Source of the DNA: an uncultured Alphaproteobacteria bacterium
GTDB taxonomy: Bacteria > Pseudomonadota > Alphaproteobacteria > HIMB59 > GCA-002718135
Assembly: GCA_902614085.1 (NCBI GenBank)
Contig: CACMJS010000001.1
Coordinates: forward strand, 735,127 to 799,126
Length of the DNA stretch: 64,000 nucleotides
Direction: 5' to 3'
A program made the position numbers and the translations under genes. Position 1 is the stretch's first letter; each line of letters begins with the position of its first letter. Under the pieces are notes generated by a model. It was not told where the DNA came from. It did no database searches and saw nothing but the letters and a program-made list of their open reading frames with translations. Below are positions 15,839 through 25,621 of the stretch, one piece after another.

Positions 15839-17134
15839 ATGAATCTTACAATAGTTGGTACTGGTTACGTAGGTTTAGTAACGGGAGCATGTTTTGCTGA
15901 ATTTGGTTACTCTGTAACATGTATCGATAAAGATAATGAACGTCTCGAAAAGCTTAAATCTGGTAAGTGCCCATTTTTTGAACCTGGAATGGATGAACTT
16001 TTAGATAAGCATATAAATAAAACAAAATTATTATCCTTTGCTTCTAGTGTAAAAAGTAATTTAGATAATGCAGATATTATATTTATAACTGTTGGAACAC
16101 CTACACGAAGATTGGAGGATGAAGCTGATCTAAGTTTTGTATGGCAAGTTGCAGAAGAAATTTCTGAAAATATAAAAAAATATTGTTTAGTTGTAACTAA
16201 ATCAACAGTACCGGTTGGAACTACAAGAGAAGTAAAAAAAATTATTTCAAATAAAGTTGATCAAAAATTTTTTGATGTAGTTTCTAATCCTGAATTTTTG
16301 CGAGAAGGATCTGCAATTGATGATTTCATCAGGCCAGATAGAGTTGTGATAGGAACAGATAATCAAAAATCTGAAAATATAATGAGAGAACTTTATAGAC
16401 CATTATTTCTGAAAGAAACCCCAATTGTAGCTACATCAATAGAAACTTCTGAAATAATCAAATATGCATCCAATAGTTTTCTTGCAACAAAAATTGCTTT
16501 CATAAATGAAGTTGCTGACTTATGTGAAGTAGTGGGAGCTGATGTTCAGCAAGTAGCACGTGGAATGGGTATAGATAAAAGAATTGGATCTAAATTTTTA
16601 AATGCAGGACCTGGATTTGGTGGCTCGTGTTTTCCAAAGGATGTAAAAGCTTTTGCTTCAACAGCTAAAAAGAAAAATATTGATCTATCAATAATTAATG
16701 CCGTGAATAAATCAAATCAAGATCGTATAAATAAAATTTCAAATAAAATTATTTCAAAAATACAAAATAATTCTACCGTTACTTTTCTTGGTCTAAGCTT
16801 TAAACCTAATACAGATGACGTAAGAGATTCTACATCGATGAAAATTGCATCAACAATTTTTGAAAAAGGAATTAAAGTTCAATGTTATGATCCTGAAGCA
16901 ATGGATAATGCTAAAAAAGAGAATTCTAATCTTATCTTATTTAACTCTGCATACGAAGCTTGTGAAGGATCTTCTGCAATAATAATTGGAACAGAATGGA
17001 ATGAATTCAGAGCTTTAAATTTTAAAAAAATATCAAATTTGTTACAAGAAAAAATAATTTTTGATTTAAGAAATATTTATATTCCAGAAGATTTAAAAGA
17101 AATGGGATTTGAATATTATGGAACAGGTAAATAA
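15839..17134 (+). CDS. ugd: UDP-glucose 6-dehydrogenase
   Basis: Converts UDP-glucose to UDP-glucuronate with two NAD+, a precursor for surface polysaccharides. The 431-aa protein opens with the Rossmann motif TIVGTGYVGLVTGACFAE, has the conserved VGTPTR and KSTVPVGTTR segments, the catalytic cysteine in GPGFGGSCFPKD (about residue 257), and the C-terminal UDP-binding domain (FLGLSFKPNTDDVRDS). It overlaps the start of the phosphomannomutase gene, so both probably form one sugar-nucleotide transcription unit. Confidence 0.95.
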   Translation: MNLTIVGTGYVGLVTGACFAEFGYSVTCIDKDNERLEKLKSGKCPFFEPGMDELLDKHINKTKLLSFASSVKSNLDNADIIFITVGTPTRRLEDEADLSFVWQVAEEISENIKKYCLVVTKSTVPVGTTREVKKIISNKVDQKFFDVVSNPEFLREGSAIDDFIRPDRVVIGTDNQKSENIMRELYRPLFLKETPIVATSIETSEIIKYASNSFLATKIAFINEVADLCEVVGADVQQVARGMGIDKRIGSKFLNAGPGFGGSCFPKDVKAFASTAKKKNIDLSIINAVNKSNQDRINKISNKIISKIQNNSTVTFLGLSFKPNTDDVRDSTSMKIASTIFEKGIKVQCYDPEAMDNAKKENSNLILFNSAYEACEGSSAIIIGTEWNEFRALNFKKISNLLQEKIIFDLRNIYIPEDLKEMGFEYYGTGK

Positions 17135-18524
17135 GTTGGAAATTGAAAATTTTGATAAAGAGGTTTTGAGAGAGTATGATATCCGAGGAGTGGTCGGTAA
17201 CAATATCAATCAAAATACCGCCTATACTATTGGAAGGACATTTGCTTACACAGTAATTAATCGATTAAAATCTAATATAATTGCTACTGGTTTTGATGGA
17301 AGATTAACATCACCAGATTTACATTCAGCACTTTGTGAAGGCTTAAAAGACTCAGGCGCTAAAGTTATTAATATTGGTATGGGTCCTACGCCAATGACTT
17401 ACTTTGCTCATTACCATCTTAATGCAGACGCAGTTATAATGGTTACAGGCTCTCATAATCCTTCAGAATACAATGGCTTTAAAATGGTTTTAAATAAGCA
17501 TTCTTTTTATGCTGAAGACATTCAAAGCCTTCAAAAACTAATTGATCAAAATGATTTAAAATTAAGAGATGGTGAGATAACTAATAAAGATATTAAAAAA
17601 GATTATAACGAAAGATTATTACAGAATATTAATCTCAATAAAAAAATTAAAATTGCTTGGGATATTGGTAATGGTGCGATGGGAGCTGTCATTAAGGAAG
17701 TTACAAATAATTTAAATAATTCTGAAAACATATTAATTAATGAAGACGTTGATGGAAATTTCCCTAATCATCATCCAGATCCAACTGTTCCAAAAAATAT
17801 GGAGCAATTAATAAAGTCAGTCAAAGATAACAAATGTGACATAGGCCTGGCTTTTGATGGAGATGGAGATCGTTTGGGTGTTGTAGATAACTTAGGGAAT
17901 TTAGTTTGGGCAGATCAGTACATGTTATTATTATGCACAGAAATTGCTAACTTATACGATAACCCAAAAATAATTATGGATGTTAAATGTAGTAAGGTTT
18001 TTTTTGATGAAGCAAAAAAACTTAATTGCGATCCTATTATGTCTAAAACTGGTCACTCTCCAATAAAAGAAAAAATGAAAGAATTAAAATCCCCTTTATC
18101 AGGAGAAATGAGTGGTCATGTATGTTATGCTGATGATTTTTATGGTTACGATGATGCAATGTATGTTGCTTTACGCTTATTGCGAATATTATGTAATCAA
18201 GAAAAATCCTTAAATGAGTTAATAAATATATATCCAAAAACTTATTCTACTCCTGAAACAAGGTTTGATGTAGATGAAACAAAAAAATTTTTAATTATTG
18301 AAGAAATAAAAGAAAGAATAAAAAATACAGAAGGTAAAATAATAGATATTGACGGTATAAGAGTTGAAAATGATGATGGGTGGTTTTTAATGAGAGCTAG
18401 TAATACCCAAAACCAACTAACTTGTAGAGCAGAGTCTACTTCTCAAGAAGGCCTTAAGTCTTTGATAGCAATTATCGAAAATCAGTTATCTCTAAGCGGT
18501 GTAAATTATAAGTTTACAATCTAA
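17118..18524 (+). CDS. Phosphomannomutase/phosphoglucomutase
   Basis: Moves phosphate between C6 and C1 of mannose or glucose phosphate, feeding nucleotide-sugar synthesis. Visible are the phosphoserine loop TGSHNPSEYNGFKMV, the Mg-binding loop DGDGDRLGVVD, the sugar-binding GEMSGHV, and the phosphate-binding RASNTQNQLTCRAES near the C-terminus: the four family motifs in order. The track begins at a TTG at 17109; the ATG at 17118 is more likely. It overlaps ugd by 17 bp and converges with the carboxypeptidase gene with an 11-bp overlap. AlgC/ManB-type bifunctional activity is typical of this subgroup. Confidence 0.92.
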   Translation: MEQVNKLEIENFDKEVLREYDIRGVVGNNINQNTAYTIGRTFAYTVINRLKSNIIATGFDGRLTSPDLHSALCEGLKDSGAKVINIGMGPTPMTYFAHYHLNADAVIMVTGSHNPSEYNGFKMVLNKHSFYAEDIQSLQKLIDQNDLKLRDGEITNKDIKKDYNERLLQNINLNKKIKIAWDIGNGAMGAVIKEVTNNLNNSENILINEDVDGNFPNHHPDPTVPKNMEQLIKSVKDNKCDIGLAFDGDGDRLGVVDNLGNLVWADQYMLLLCTEIANLYDNPKIIMDVKCSKVFFDEAKKLNCDPIMSKTGHSPIKEKMKELKSPLSGEMSGHVCYADDFYGYDDAMYVALRLLRILCNQEKSLNELINIYPKTYSTPETRFDVDETKKFLIIEEIKERIKNTEGKIIDIDGIRVENDDGWFLMRASNTQNQLTCRAESTSQEGLKSLIAIIENQLSLSGVNYKFTI

Positions 18525-19626
18525 CAAAACAATCACGATTATATTTTTTTAATCTTTTACAGGCTGTATACGCTTCTTTTTTTGAAAAATTTTCAAATCT
18601 AGATTCATAAAGTTGTTTGCCGCTAACTTTTATCAGCACAACATTTGAAATTTTATCTTTAGTAGAAACTGGATATTTACTTTTAATTAATTTAATTTGT
18701 TTTTCTGCATTATTTCTATATTTAAATGTTCCAACAACGATGGAATAAGCATTTTTTTTCTTTTCAATTTTTTTCTTTGCAGTCTCATCTTTCTTAACTA
18801 TTTTTTTATTACTACTTTTTGTTTTAATATTTAATTCAGCAAATTCTTTATCCATTATTATTTTTAAAGATTTGTTTCTTTGGCTTCCTGTATCACCTCC
18901 AAAAATAATTCCTATTAATCTCTTATCATCCCTAACAGCTGAAAAAGCTAACTGAAAACCAGATGCTTTTATATATCCAGTTTTAATTCCATCAGCACCA
19001 TCGTAGCTTAACATTAATTTATTATGCGTTTTGTACGTCTTACCCTTATAAGTAAATTTTGTTTTACTAAACAATTTATACTCTTCTGGAAAATTTGAAA
19101 TCAGTGCATGTGAAAGTTTTGCTATATCTCTTGCAGTTGTTAATTGCGCTCTATTAGGCAGACCTGATGCATTTTTAAATGTTGTATTATTCATACCTAA
19201 ATTTTTTGCATAGCGTGTCATAAGTTTAGCAAACTCTTTTTCACTACCTGATATATTTTCAGAAACTACAGTTGCTACATCATTTGCTGATTTTATTACA
19301 AGCGCATTAATTGCATCTCTAACTTTTATACTTGATCCTGCTTCTAAATAAAGTTTGCTTGGTGATCTTGAAGCGGCAATATTTGATACGCTCAATTGAC
19401 TATCATAACTAAGCTTTCCTTTTTTAATATAATCAAAAACTATGTAGAGAGTCATTATTTTTGTTAAGGATGCAGGATAATTTCTGGTATCGGCATTAAC
19501 TTCGAATAATACTTCTTCCGTATCAAAATCAATAACGATTGCTGCTTTTTTAGCGAAAATATTTGATGAAAAACCTAATATTAAAAAGCTATTTAAAATT
19601 ATGATTAATAATAAATTTTTTTTCAT
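18514..19626 (-). CDS. D-alanyl-D-alanine carboxypeptidase with SPOR domain
   Basis: Periplasmic penicillin-binding protein that trims the terminal D-Ala of peptidoglycan stem peptides. A signal peptide is followed by the active-site motifs SLTK (in YPASLTKIMT), SAN (KSANDVATV) and KTG (GIKTGYIKASG), which identify the PBP5/DacA-like family. After a Lys-rich linker (KKIVKKDETAKKKIEKKK) the last 75 or so residues (YSIVVGTFKYRNNAEKQIKLI onward) form an SPOR-type peptidoglycan-binding domain, as in several alphaproteobacterial members, and may target it to the division site. Confidence 0.92.
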   Translation of the reverse strand: MKKNLLLIIILNSFLILGFSSNIFAKKAAIVIDFDTEEVLFEVNADTRNYPASLTKIMTLYIVFDYIKKGKLSYDSQLSVSNIAASRSPSKLYLEAGSSIKVRDAINALVIKSANDVATVVSENISGSEKEFAKLMTRYAKNLGMNNTTFKNASGLPNRAQLTTARDIAKLSHALISNFPEEYKLFSKTKFTYKGKTYKTHNKLMLSYDGADGIKTGYIKASGFQLAFSAVRDDKRLIGIIFGGDTGSQRNKSLKIIMDKEFAELNIKTKSSNKKIVKKDETAKKKIEKKKNAYSIVVGTFKYRNNAEKQIKLIKSKYPVSTKDKISNVVLIKVSGKQLYESRFENFSKKEAYTACKRLKKYNRDCFVRL

Positions 19627-19709
19627 TTTTTCTTGATTAACATAAGATTTTCGATGCTTTCAAACAGAAAAATACTTTAAAATATTTTAAAACATATTAT
19701 TTAACAAAT

Positions 19710-20045
19710 ATGGCAAATGAAGATCAAAATAGTAACAATAATAAGGATGATTTTCAAAGAGGCCTCTTATTAGATACAAAGCCTAAAACAAAAAAACCAT
19801 CAATGTATAATGTTTTACTCCTAAATGATGATTATACACCAATGGAATTTGTTGTTATGGTGTTAGAAAAAATATTTAATAAAAAACAAGAGGAAGCTAC
19901 TCAAATTATGTTACACGTTCACAAAAATGGTATTGGTGTTTGTGGAACATTTACTTTTGAGGTTGCTGAGTCTAAATGTAAATCAGTAATGGATATGGCA
20001 AAAAAAAATGAACATCCTTTACAATGCACAATGGAAAAAAGTTAA
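19710..20045 (+). CDS. clpS: ATP-dependent Clp protease adaptor ClpS
   Basis: N-end-rule adaptor that delivers substrates to ClpAP. After a hydrophilic N-terminal tail of about 35 residues comes the conserved core [20 protein letters not shown], the His of the binding pocket in [13 protein letters not shown], and the ending [10 protein letters not shown]. Length (111 aa) is normal. The stop codon overlaps the clpA start (TAATG), as expected for a clpS-clpA pair. Confidence 0.97.
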   Translation: MANEDQNSNNNKDDFQRGLLLDTKPKTKKPSMYNVLLLNDDYTPMEFVVMVLEKIFNKKQEEATQIMLHVHKNGIGVCGTFTFEVAESKCKSVMDMAKKNEHPLQCTMEKS

Positions 20046-22318
20046 TGCTGTCACAAAATTTAGAAAAAACATTAAGAGAAGCATATCAACTAGCAACTAC
20101 TTATAAGCATGAGTATGTAACTCTAGAGCATTTATTATTTTCTCTTTTGGAAGATCAAGATGCAATTAGTGTTCTTAAAGCGTGTGCAGTAGATATTTCA
20201 AATCTAAAAGAAAGTGTTGAGAAATTTATTATTAATGATTTAGAAAATCTTAAAGAGAACTTTACTGGAGAGCCAAAATTAACAAATGGTTTTCAAAGAG
20301 TTTTACAAAGAGCTGCAATTCACGTGCAATCAAGTGGAAGAGAGAGTGTTACAGGAGCTAACATGATTGTAGCTTTATTTTCTGAAAAAGAGAGTCATGC
20401 AGTATATTTTCTTCATCAACAAAATATGAGTAGATTAGATGCTGTGCAATATATTTCACACGGTATTTCTAAAAGTAATGAAAGTTTTGAAAATGAAGAA
20501 TTTGTAGATAGCCAAACAAACGACAATAATGAACAACAAAAACCGAAAAGTGCTTTAGGTCAGTTTTGTATTAACTTAAATGAAAAATCAAAAGATGGTA
20601 AAATTGACAAGCTGATCGGAAGAAGCAAAGAACTAGATAGAACAATTCAAATTTTATGCAGAAGACAAAAAAATAATCCTTTATTTGTTGGAGACCCTGG
20701 TGTTGGGAAAACAGCAATTGCTGAAGGATTGGCAAAAAGAATTACAGAAAAAAAAGTACCTAAAATTATGGAGGACGCAATTATATATTCACTGGATATG
20801 GGCGCACTACTTGCGGGTACAAGATACAGAGGTGATTTTGAAGAGAGATTGAAAGCAGTTCTTAAAGAGTTACAAAAAAAAGACAAAGCTGTTTTATTTA
20901 TAGATGAAATCCATACCGTTATTGGTGCAGGTGCTACCAGTGGTGGATCAATGGATGCCAGTAACTTATTAAAACCTTCTTTAGGCAATGGTACTCTTAA
21001 ATGCATTGGGTCAACTACATATAAGGAGTTTAAAAACTATTTTGAAAAAGATAGAGCTTTGGTCAGAAGATTCCAAAAAATTGACGTTAAAGAACCATCA
21101 AAAGATGAGACAATCAAAATTCTTGAAGGTTTAAAAACATACTATGAAGAACATCATAATATTAAATATTCACCTGAAGCAATTATTAGCGCTGTTGAAT
21201 TATCAAATAAATATATAGGTGATAGGAAACTTCCTGATAAAGCCATTGATGTCATTGACGAAGCAGGTGCATCACAATATTTATTGCCCGAAGAGAAAAG
21301 AAAGAAAATTATTCTATCAAAAGATATAGAAGCAGTTGTTGCTTTAATGGCAAGAATTCCAACAAAATCTGTTAATCAAAGTGATAAGAATAGTCTAAAA
21401 AATCTAGAAAGAGATTTGAAAAATTTTGTATTTGGTCAAGACAAAGCTATAGAAGAGCTTTCATCTTCTATAAAGTTAGCAAGAGCAGGGCTAAGAGAAG
21501 ATGGTAAGCCAATAGGCTCGTATTTATTTTCTGGACCTACTGGAGTTGGAAAGACTGAGGTAGCTAAACAATTAAGTAATACACTTGGTATTAAACTTCT
21601 TAGATTTGATATGTCAGAATATATGGAACGTCATACTGTAAGCAGACTGATCGGGGCTCCTCCAGGTTATGTTGGCTTTGATCAAGGGGGGTTATTAACA
21701 GATGGCGTAGATCAAAATCCTCATTGTGTACTTCTTTTAGATGAAATTGAAAAAGCTCACTTTGACTTATTCAATATACTTCTTCAAGTAATGGACTATG
21801 GAAAATTGACTGATCATAATGGCAAGACTATAGATTTTAGAAATGTTATATTAATCATGACAACTAATGCTGGTGCAATTGATGTATCTAAAAACAAAAT
21901 AGGATTTAATGCAAAAAGATCTAACGATGATAGTAGTGACGCAATTAATAGAATCTTTTCACCCGAATTTAGAAATCGAATTGATTCAATAATTCATTTT
22001 AATCATTTATCTAAAAATATAGTTCTTTCCATCGTAGATAAGTTCATCATAGAAATTGAGGCTCAACTTGAAGACAAAGGTGTTTCATTATCAATTAATA
22101 AGGAAGCAAAAGAATTATTAGCCGAAGAAGGTTATGATGAGGTTTATGGCGCAAGAGAATTGGGAAGAGTAATACAAGAAAAAGTTAAAAAACCTATGGC
22201 TGAAGAACTAATTTTTGGAAAATTGTCTAAGGGTGGTCACGTAGAAATAACATGCAAGGATAAAAAAATTAGTTTTGAATTTTCCAATAAGCAAGAAGTT
22301 AAAAAAGAACTCGCTTAA
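20045..22318 (+). CDS. clpA: ATP-dependent Clp protease ATP-binding subunit ClpA
   Basis: AAA+ unfoldase that feeds ClpP (clpP is at 63 kb). An N-terminal Clp repeat domain (about 1-140) is followed by the first AAA module (Walker A GDPGVGKTA, Walker B VLFIDEIHT) and second module (GPTGVGKTE, LLLDEIEKA) and the small C-terminal domain. I start it at ATG 20045, overlapping the clpS stop, since the protein then opens [13 protein letters not shown] as in the family; the track's 20024 start adds seven residues from inside clpS. It converges with the next gene with a 4-bp overlap. Confidence 0.96.
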   Translation: MLSQNLEKTLREAYQLATTYKHEYVTLEHLLFSLLEDQDAISVLKACAVDISNLKESVEKFIINDLENLKENFTGEPKLTNGFQRVLQRAAIHVQSSGRESVTGANMIVALFSEKESHAVYFLHQQNMSRLDAVQYISHGISKSNESFENEEFVDSQTNDNNEQQKPKSALGQFCINLNEKSKDGKIDKLIGRSKELDRTIQILCRRQKNNPLFVGDPGVGKTAIAEGLAKRITEKKVPKIMEDAIIYSLDMGALLAGTRYRGDFEERLKAVLKELQKKDKAVLFIDEIHTVIGAGATSGGSMDASNLLKPSLGNGTLKCIGSTTYKEFKNYFEKDRALVRRFQKIDVKEPSKDETIKILEGLKTYYEEHHNIKYSPEAIISAVELSNKYIGDRKLPDKAIDVIDEAGASQYLLPEEKRKKIILSKDIEAVVALMARIPTKSVNQSDKNSLKNLERDLKNFVFGQDKAIEELSSSIKLARAGLREDGKPIGSYLFSGPTGVGKTEVAKQLSNTLGIKLLRFDMSEYMERHTVSRLIGAPPGYVGFDQGGLLTDGVDQNPHCVLLLDEIEKAHFDLFNILLQVMDYGKLTDHNGKTIDFRNVILIMTTNAGAIDVSKNKIGFNAKRSNDDSSDAINRIFSPEFRNRIDSIIHFNHLSKNIVLSIVDKFIIEIEAQLEDKGVSLSINKEAKELLAEEGYDEVYGARELGRVIQEKVKKPMAEELIFGKLSKGGHVEITCKDKKISFEFSNKQEVKKELA

Positions 22319-23448
22319 TTTTTGAACGGGAGAAAATCATCTAATCTTTCTTTCTGATTATCAATTAACTGACTTTCATTATCAAGAAAATTTTGAATTG
22401 CCTTGCTAAATTCTTGATCTTTAATCCAATGCGCACTCCATGTTTTAGTAGGAACATATCCTCTTTGCAACTTATGTTCTCCTTGAGCGCCAGCCTCAAC
22501 TACTTTAATATTATTTCTAATGGCATATTCTATTGCTTGATAGTAACAGAGCTCAAAATGTAAAAAGGGAACTCCGTATTTTGACCCCCATAAACGACCA
22601 TATAAATGAGTTTTACTTATAAAATTAATTGCAGAGGCAACCATTTTGTCTTCTTGGAAGGCCATAATCAGTAAAATGTTATTTTTGAAATTATCTAATA
22701 TTTCAAAGAAAAATTCTTTAGTTAAATACGTCGATCCCCATTTTCTTCCAGTAGTATCTAAGTAACAATCATAAAAAAAACTAATATGTTCTTCTTTAAT
22801 ATCATCTCCATTAAGTAATTTTACTTGTAAATTATTTTTTTCAATACATTGTCTCTCCCGTCTAATTATTTTTCTTTTTCTAGAAGATAAATCATTTAAA
22901 AAATCATCAAATTTTTTATATTCATTATTATACCAATGAAACTGTATCCCTGATCTAATCATTATATTATCAACATCATTCCAATTAGAAGCATCATTAA
23001 CAAAATTAAAATGCAGGGAAGAAACATTTATTTTTTTAGCTTCTTCTATAATATTCTTAATTACTTGAACTTGTTTTTTCTTTTTATCTTTAACTAACTT
23101 ATTTAAAATAATTCTATCACCAGTAACGGGAGTAAACGGAATTGCAGATTGAAGTTTTGGATAATAATTTATTCCATATCGATGATAAGCATCAGCCCAA
23201 GAATGATCAAAGATATATTCTCCAAACGAATGGTTCTTTATGTACAGAGGACATAATGAAATAATTTTATCATTTTCTTTTTCTATGTAATGATATGGTT
23301 GCCAACCTGTTTTGGTATTTGCACTTTTACTTTCTTCTAATGCGTGAAGAAATTCATATTGCAAGAATGGATGATCATTTCCAACACATTCATTCCAATC
23401 TGATTTTTTAATATCATTAAGCGAAGAGCAAAAAAAATATTTACTCAT
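22315..23448 (-). CDS. GNAT/FemAB-like acyltransferase family protein (COG3146 type)
   Basis: 377-aa cytoplasmic protein of the family often annotated as peptidogalycan biosynthesis or DUF482 proteins. The hallmarks are the N-terminal WNECVGNDHPFLQYEFLHALE, the PLYIKNHSFGEYIFDHSWADAYHR stretch, the middle YKKFDDFLNDLSSRKRKIIRRER, and the end VEAGAQGEHKLQRGYVPTKTWSAHWI. The fold is acyl-CoA N-acyltransferase like; the reaction is unknown. It lies 10 bp downstream of the RidA-like gene on the same strand. Confidence 0.85.
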   Translation of the reverse strand: MSKYFFCSSLNDIKKSDWNECVGNDHPFLQYEFLHALEESKSANTKTGWQPYHYIEKENDKIISLCPLYIKNHSFGEYIFDHSWADAYHRYGINYYPKLQSAIPFTPVTGDRIILNKLVKDKKKKQVQVIKNIIEEAKKINVSSLHFNFVNDASNWNDVDNIMIRSGIQFHWYNNEYKKFDDFLNDLSSRKRKIIRRERQCIEKNNLQVKLLNGDDIKEEHISFFYDCYLDTTGRKWGSTYLTKEFFFEILDNFKNNILLIMAFQEDKMVASAINFISKTHLYGRLWGSKYGVPFLHFELCYYQAIEYAIRNNIKVVEAGAQGEHKLQRGYVPTKTWSAHWIKDQEFSKAIQNFLDNESQLIDNQKERLDDFLPFKN

Positions 23449-23458
23449 ATTAAGTTTA

Positions 23459-23923
23459 TTATTTGATTTTAATAATGGCGTCTATTTCAACAGAAATATT
23501 TAGAGGAAGCGCGTTTGAACCAACTGCAAATCTTGAGTGTCCACCTTTGTCACCAAAAATATTGACTAATAAATCTGATGCTCCATTTATGATCTTTGGT
23601 TGATCGGTAAAATTATCATTACAATTTACAAAACCTCCAAGTTTTAAAAAAGAATCTAGTCTGTCCCAATCACCATCTATCGATGTTTTAAGAGCTGCAA
23701 TAATATTAATGCAACATGTTTCAGCAGCTTTTATTCCTTCTTCTTCAGAAATATCTACACCAACTTTTCCACTATAAAGAATTTTACCATCAATTACGGG
23801 CCCTTGACCAGATACATAAACGGTATTATCTGCAACCTTAAAGGGTACGTAATTTGCAATTGGTGTTGGCATATCTGGAATTTTTAGATCTAATTTCTTG
23901 ATATTTTCTTCAAAGATGTGCAT
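23459..23923 (-). CDS. RidA family protein
   Basis: Small trimeric protein of the RidA/YjgF family, 154 aa from the ATG at 23923; the track's upstream start at 23965 adds residues that are not family-like. The sequence contains the typical NTVYVSGQGPVIDGKILYSGKVG and the ligand-pocket region, and ends LPLNISVEIDAIIKIK. Members hydrolyse reactive enamine/imine intermediates; this longer subgroup (with ANYVPFKVADN) is less studied, and the canonical catalytic Arg is not obvious in it, so activity is unsure. The gene is divergent from the peptidyl-prolyl isomerase gene. Confidence 0.87.
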   Translation of the reverse strand: MHIFEENIKKLDLKIPDMPTPIANYVPFKVADNTVYVSGQGPVIDGKILYSGKVGVDISEEEGIKAAETCCINIIAALKTSIDGDWDRLDSFLKLGGFVNCNDNFTDQPKIINGASDLLVNIFGDKGGHSRFAVGSNALPLNISVEIDAIIKIK

Positions 23924-23967
23924 TACATATATATAAAACAATTTGGGTGAAGGTAAAGAAAACAAAT

Positions 23968-24534
23968 ATGAATAAACTTAAAAAACTATTTATTTTCATC
24001 TTCATATTCTCAATATTCTTAAAAGGGGGGATTTCAATGGCTGATGAAAAGAAAGATACTATTCATATGACACTTAAGGATGGTGTTGTTGTAATAGAGA
24101 CAAAACCAAACGTAGCACCAAAACATGTAAAACAAATCAAACAACTTATTGAAGAAGGACAATATGATGGTGTTGTTTTTCATAGAGTTATAGATGGATT
24201 TATGGCTCAAACTGGTGATGTAGAATTTGGAAATTCAAGTAATGATAATTTCAACTTATCAAGAGCAGGCACAGGTGGATCAAAACTTCCGGATATTGAG
24301 GCAGAATTTTCTTCTGAGAAACATGGAAGAGGGGCAGTATCAATGGCAAGAGCTCAAAATCCAAACAGCGCCAATAGTCAATTTTTCATTTGTTTTAATG
24401 ATTGCTCTTTTTTAGATGGTCAATATACCGTTTGGGCTCAAGTTACTGAAGGTATGGAATATGTTGATAATATCACAAGAGGCGAGCCACCTGCTGATCC
24501 AGATAAAATAATTAAAATGGAGATTGTAAAATAA
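23968..24534 (+). CDS. Cyclophilin-type peptidyl-prolyl isomerase, exported
   Basis: Folding catalyst for the periplasm or membrane face, 188 aa. A signal-like N-terminus (NKLKKLFIFIFIFSIFLKGGISMA) is followed by a cyclophilin domain with VVFHRVIDGFMAQTGD, the active-site region GRGAVSMARAQNPNSANSQFFICF and the WAQVTEGMEYVD end. I chose ATG 23968 rather than the track's GTG at 23947. The start is 45 bp from the divergent ridA-like gene, so both promoters share this short region. Confidence 0.95.
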   Translation: MNKLKKLFIFIFIFSIFLKGGISMADEKKDTIHMTLKDGVVVIETKPNVAPKHVKQIKQLIEEGQYDGVVFHRVIDGFMAQTGDVEFGNSSNDNFNLSRAGTGGSKLPDIEAEFSSEKHGRGAVSMARAQNPNSANSQFFICFNDCSFLDGQYTVWAQVTEGMEYVDNITRGEPPADPDKIIKMEIVK

Positions 24535-24538
24535 TTAG

Positions 24539-25621
24539 ATGTTTGTTGCTGACTTGCATAATGATCTTGTGCAAAGAGTTATTGAAGGTGAAGATGTTAC
24601 AAAGCTTACATCACATGGGCATACGGACATACCAAGGTTACTAAAATCTGAAATTGATTTAGAGATTTTAATTATTTGGGTCTCTAGCAATGCTAAAGAT
24701 CCAAATTTTTTTAAGAGAGCTGATAAAATGTATGATGAGATTGAAAGAATTTCATCACATGAAGAAATTAGTATCCCCAAAAAAATCTCAGATATTAATG
24801 AAGCAATAGATAAAAATAAGACAATGCTTCCAATTTCAATGGAAGGCGGAGAGAGCTTAGAAAATGATATCAATAATTTATATCATTTTATTGAAAGGGG
24901 TCTTTTCTATTTTGGCCCTACTTGGAATCATTCTTTGGATTGGGTTTCATCAAATTATGATGAGACATACAATTTGTCAAAACTAAAAAGCCATGGCTTA
25001 AATGAATTTGGGAAAGAAGTTATTTCTATTTGCCAAGATAATAATGTGTTAGTCGATGTTTCTCACATTGGAGAGAAAAGTTTTTGGGACATTGCATCCA
25101 TAAGCACTAAACCTTTTATTGCCTCACATTCTAGCGTGTATAATTTGTGTCCACATTTTCGTAATTTAAAAGATGATCAAATTGAAGCTATCAAAAAATC
25201 AAAAGGATTAATTGGTTTAAATCCATATCCTTTTTTTATTGATAAATCTTTTAAAGAAAGAGAATCAAAAGAAAGGAATAAATATCTTGATGAATTAAAT
25301 TCTATTGAAAGAAAATATTCCAATAAAACTTCTCAATGGATAGCAAAACAACATTTTCTACAAAAAAAATTAGCAGACATATGCCCAAGTATAGAAGTAT
25401 TTGTTGATCATATTGAATATGTAATTAATCAAATAGGAATTGATTATGTAGGTATAGGCAGTGATTACGATGGACTTGATTGTTTACCTCATTCATGGAA
25501 TGATTGTTTAGATCATATGATAATTCAAAAGTCTTTAGAAAAAAGAGGTTATAAATATTTAGAGATTGAAAAAATTATGGGAAAAAATATTTTAAGAGTT
25601 TTAGAAGAAATCTACAATTAG
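24539..25621 (+). CDS. Membrane dipeptidase family protein (peptidase M19)
   Basis: Zinc-dependent dipeptidase of the renal dipeptidase/M19 family, 360 aa. The metal-binding DLHNDLVQR opens the protein, Glu of SMEGGESLEN is the bridging ligand, then His of VDVSHIGEKSFWDI and IASHSSVYNLCPHFRNL, and the late GIGSDYDGL motif. It begins 4 bp after the cyclophilin gene on the same strand. No signal peptide is visible, so it is probably cytoplasmic. Confidence 0.92.
   Translation: MFVADLHNDLVQRVIEGEDVTKLTSHGHTDIPRLLKSEIDLEILIIWVSSNAKDPNFFKRADKMYDEIERISSHEEISIPKKISDINEAIDKNKTMLPISMEGGESLENDINNLYHFIERGLFYFGPTWNHSLDWVSSNYDETYNLSKLKSHGLNEFGKEVISICQDNNVLVDVSHIGEKSFWDIASISTKPFIASHSSVYNLCPHFRNLKDDQIEAIKKSKGLIGLNPYPFFIDKSFKERESKERNKYLDELNSIERKYSNKTSQWIAKQHFLQKKLADICPSIEVFVDHIEYVINQIGIDYVGIGSDYDGLDCLPHSWNDCLDHMIIQKSLEKRGYKYLEIEKIMGKNILRVLEEIYN

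Noticed and set aside
20647-21006. 119-aa minus-strand ORF
   Set aside because: Antisense to the first AAA module of clpA; shadow ORF of a conserved gene.
24535-24873. 112-aa minus-strand ORF
   Set aside because: Antisense to the start of the M19 dipeptidase gene, without ribosome site; shadow ORF.
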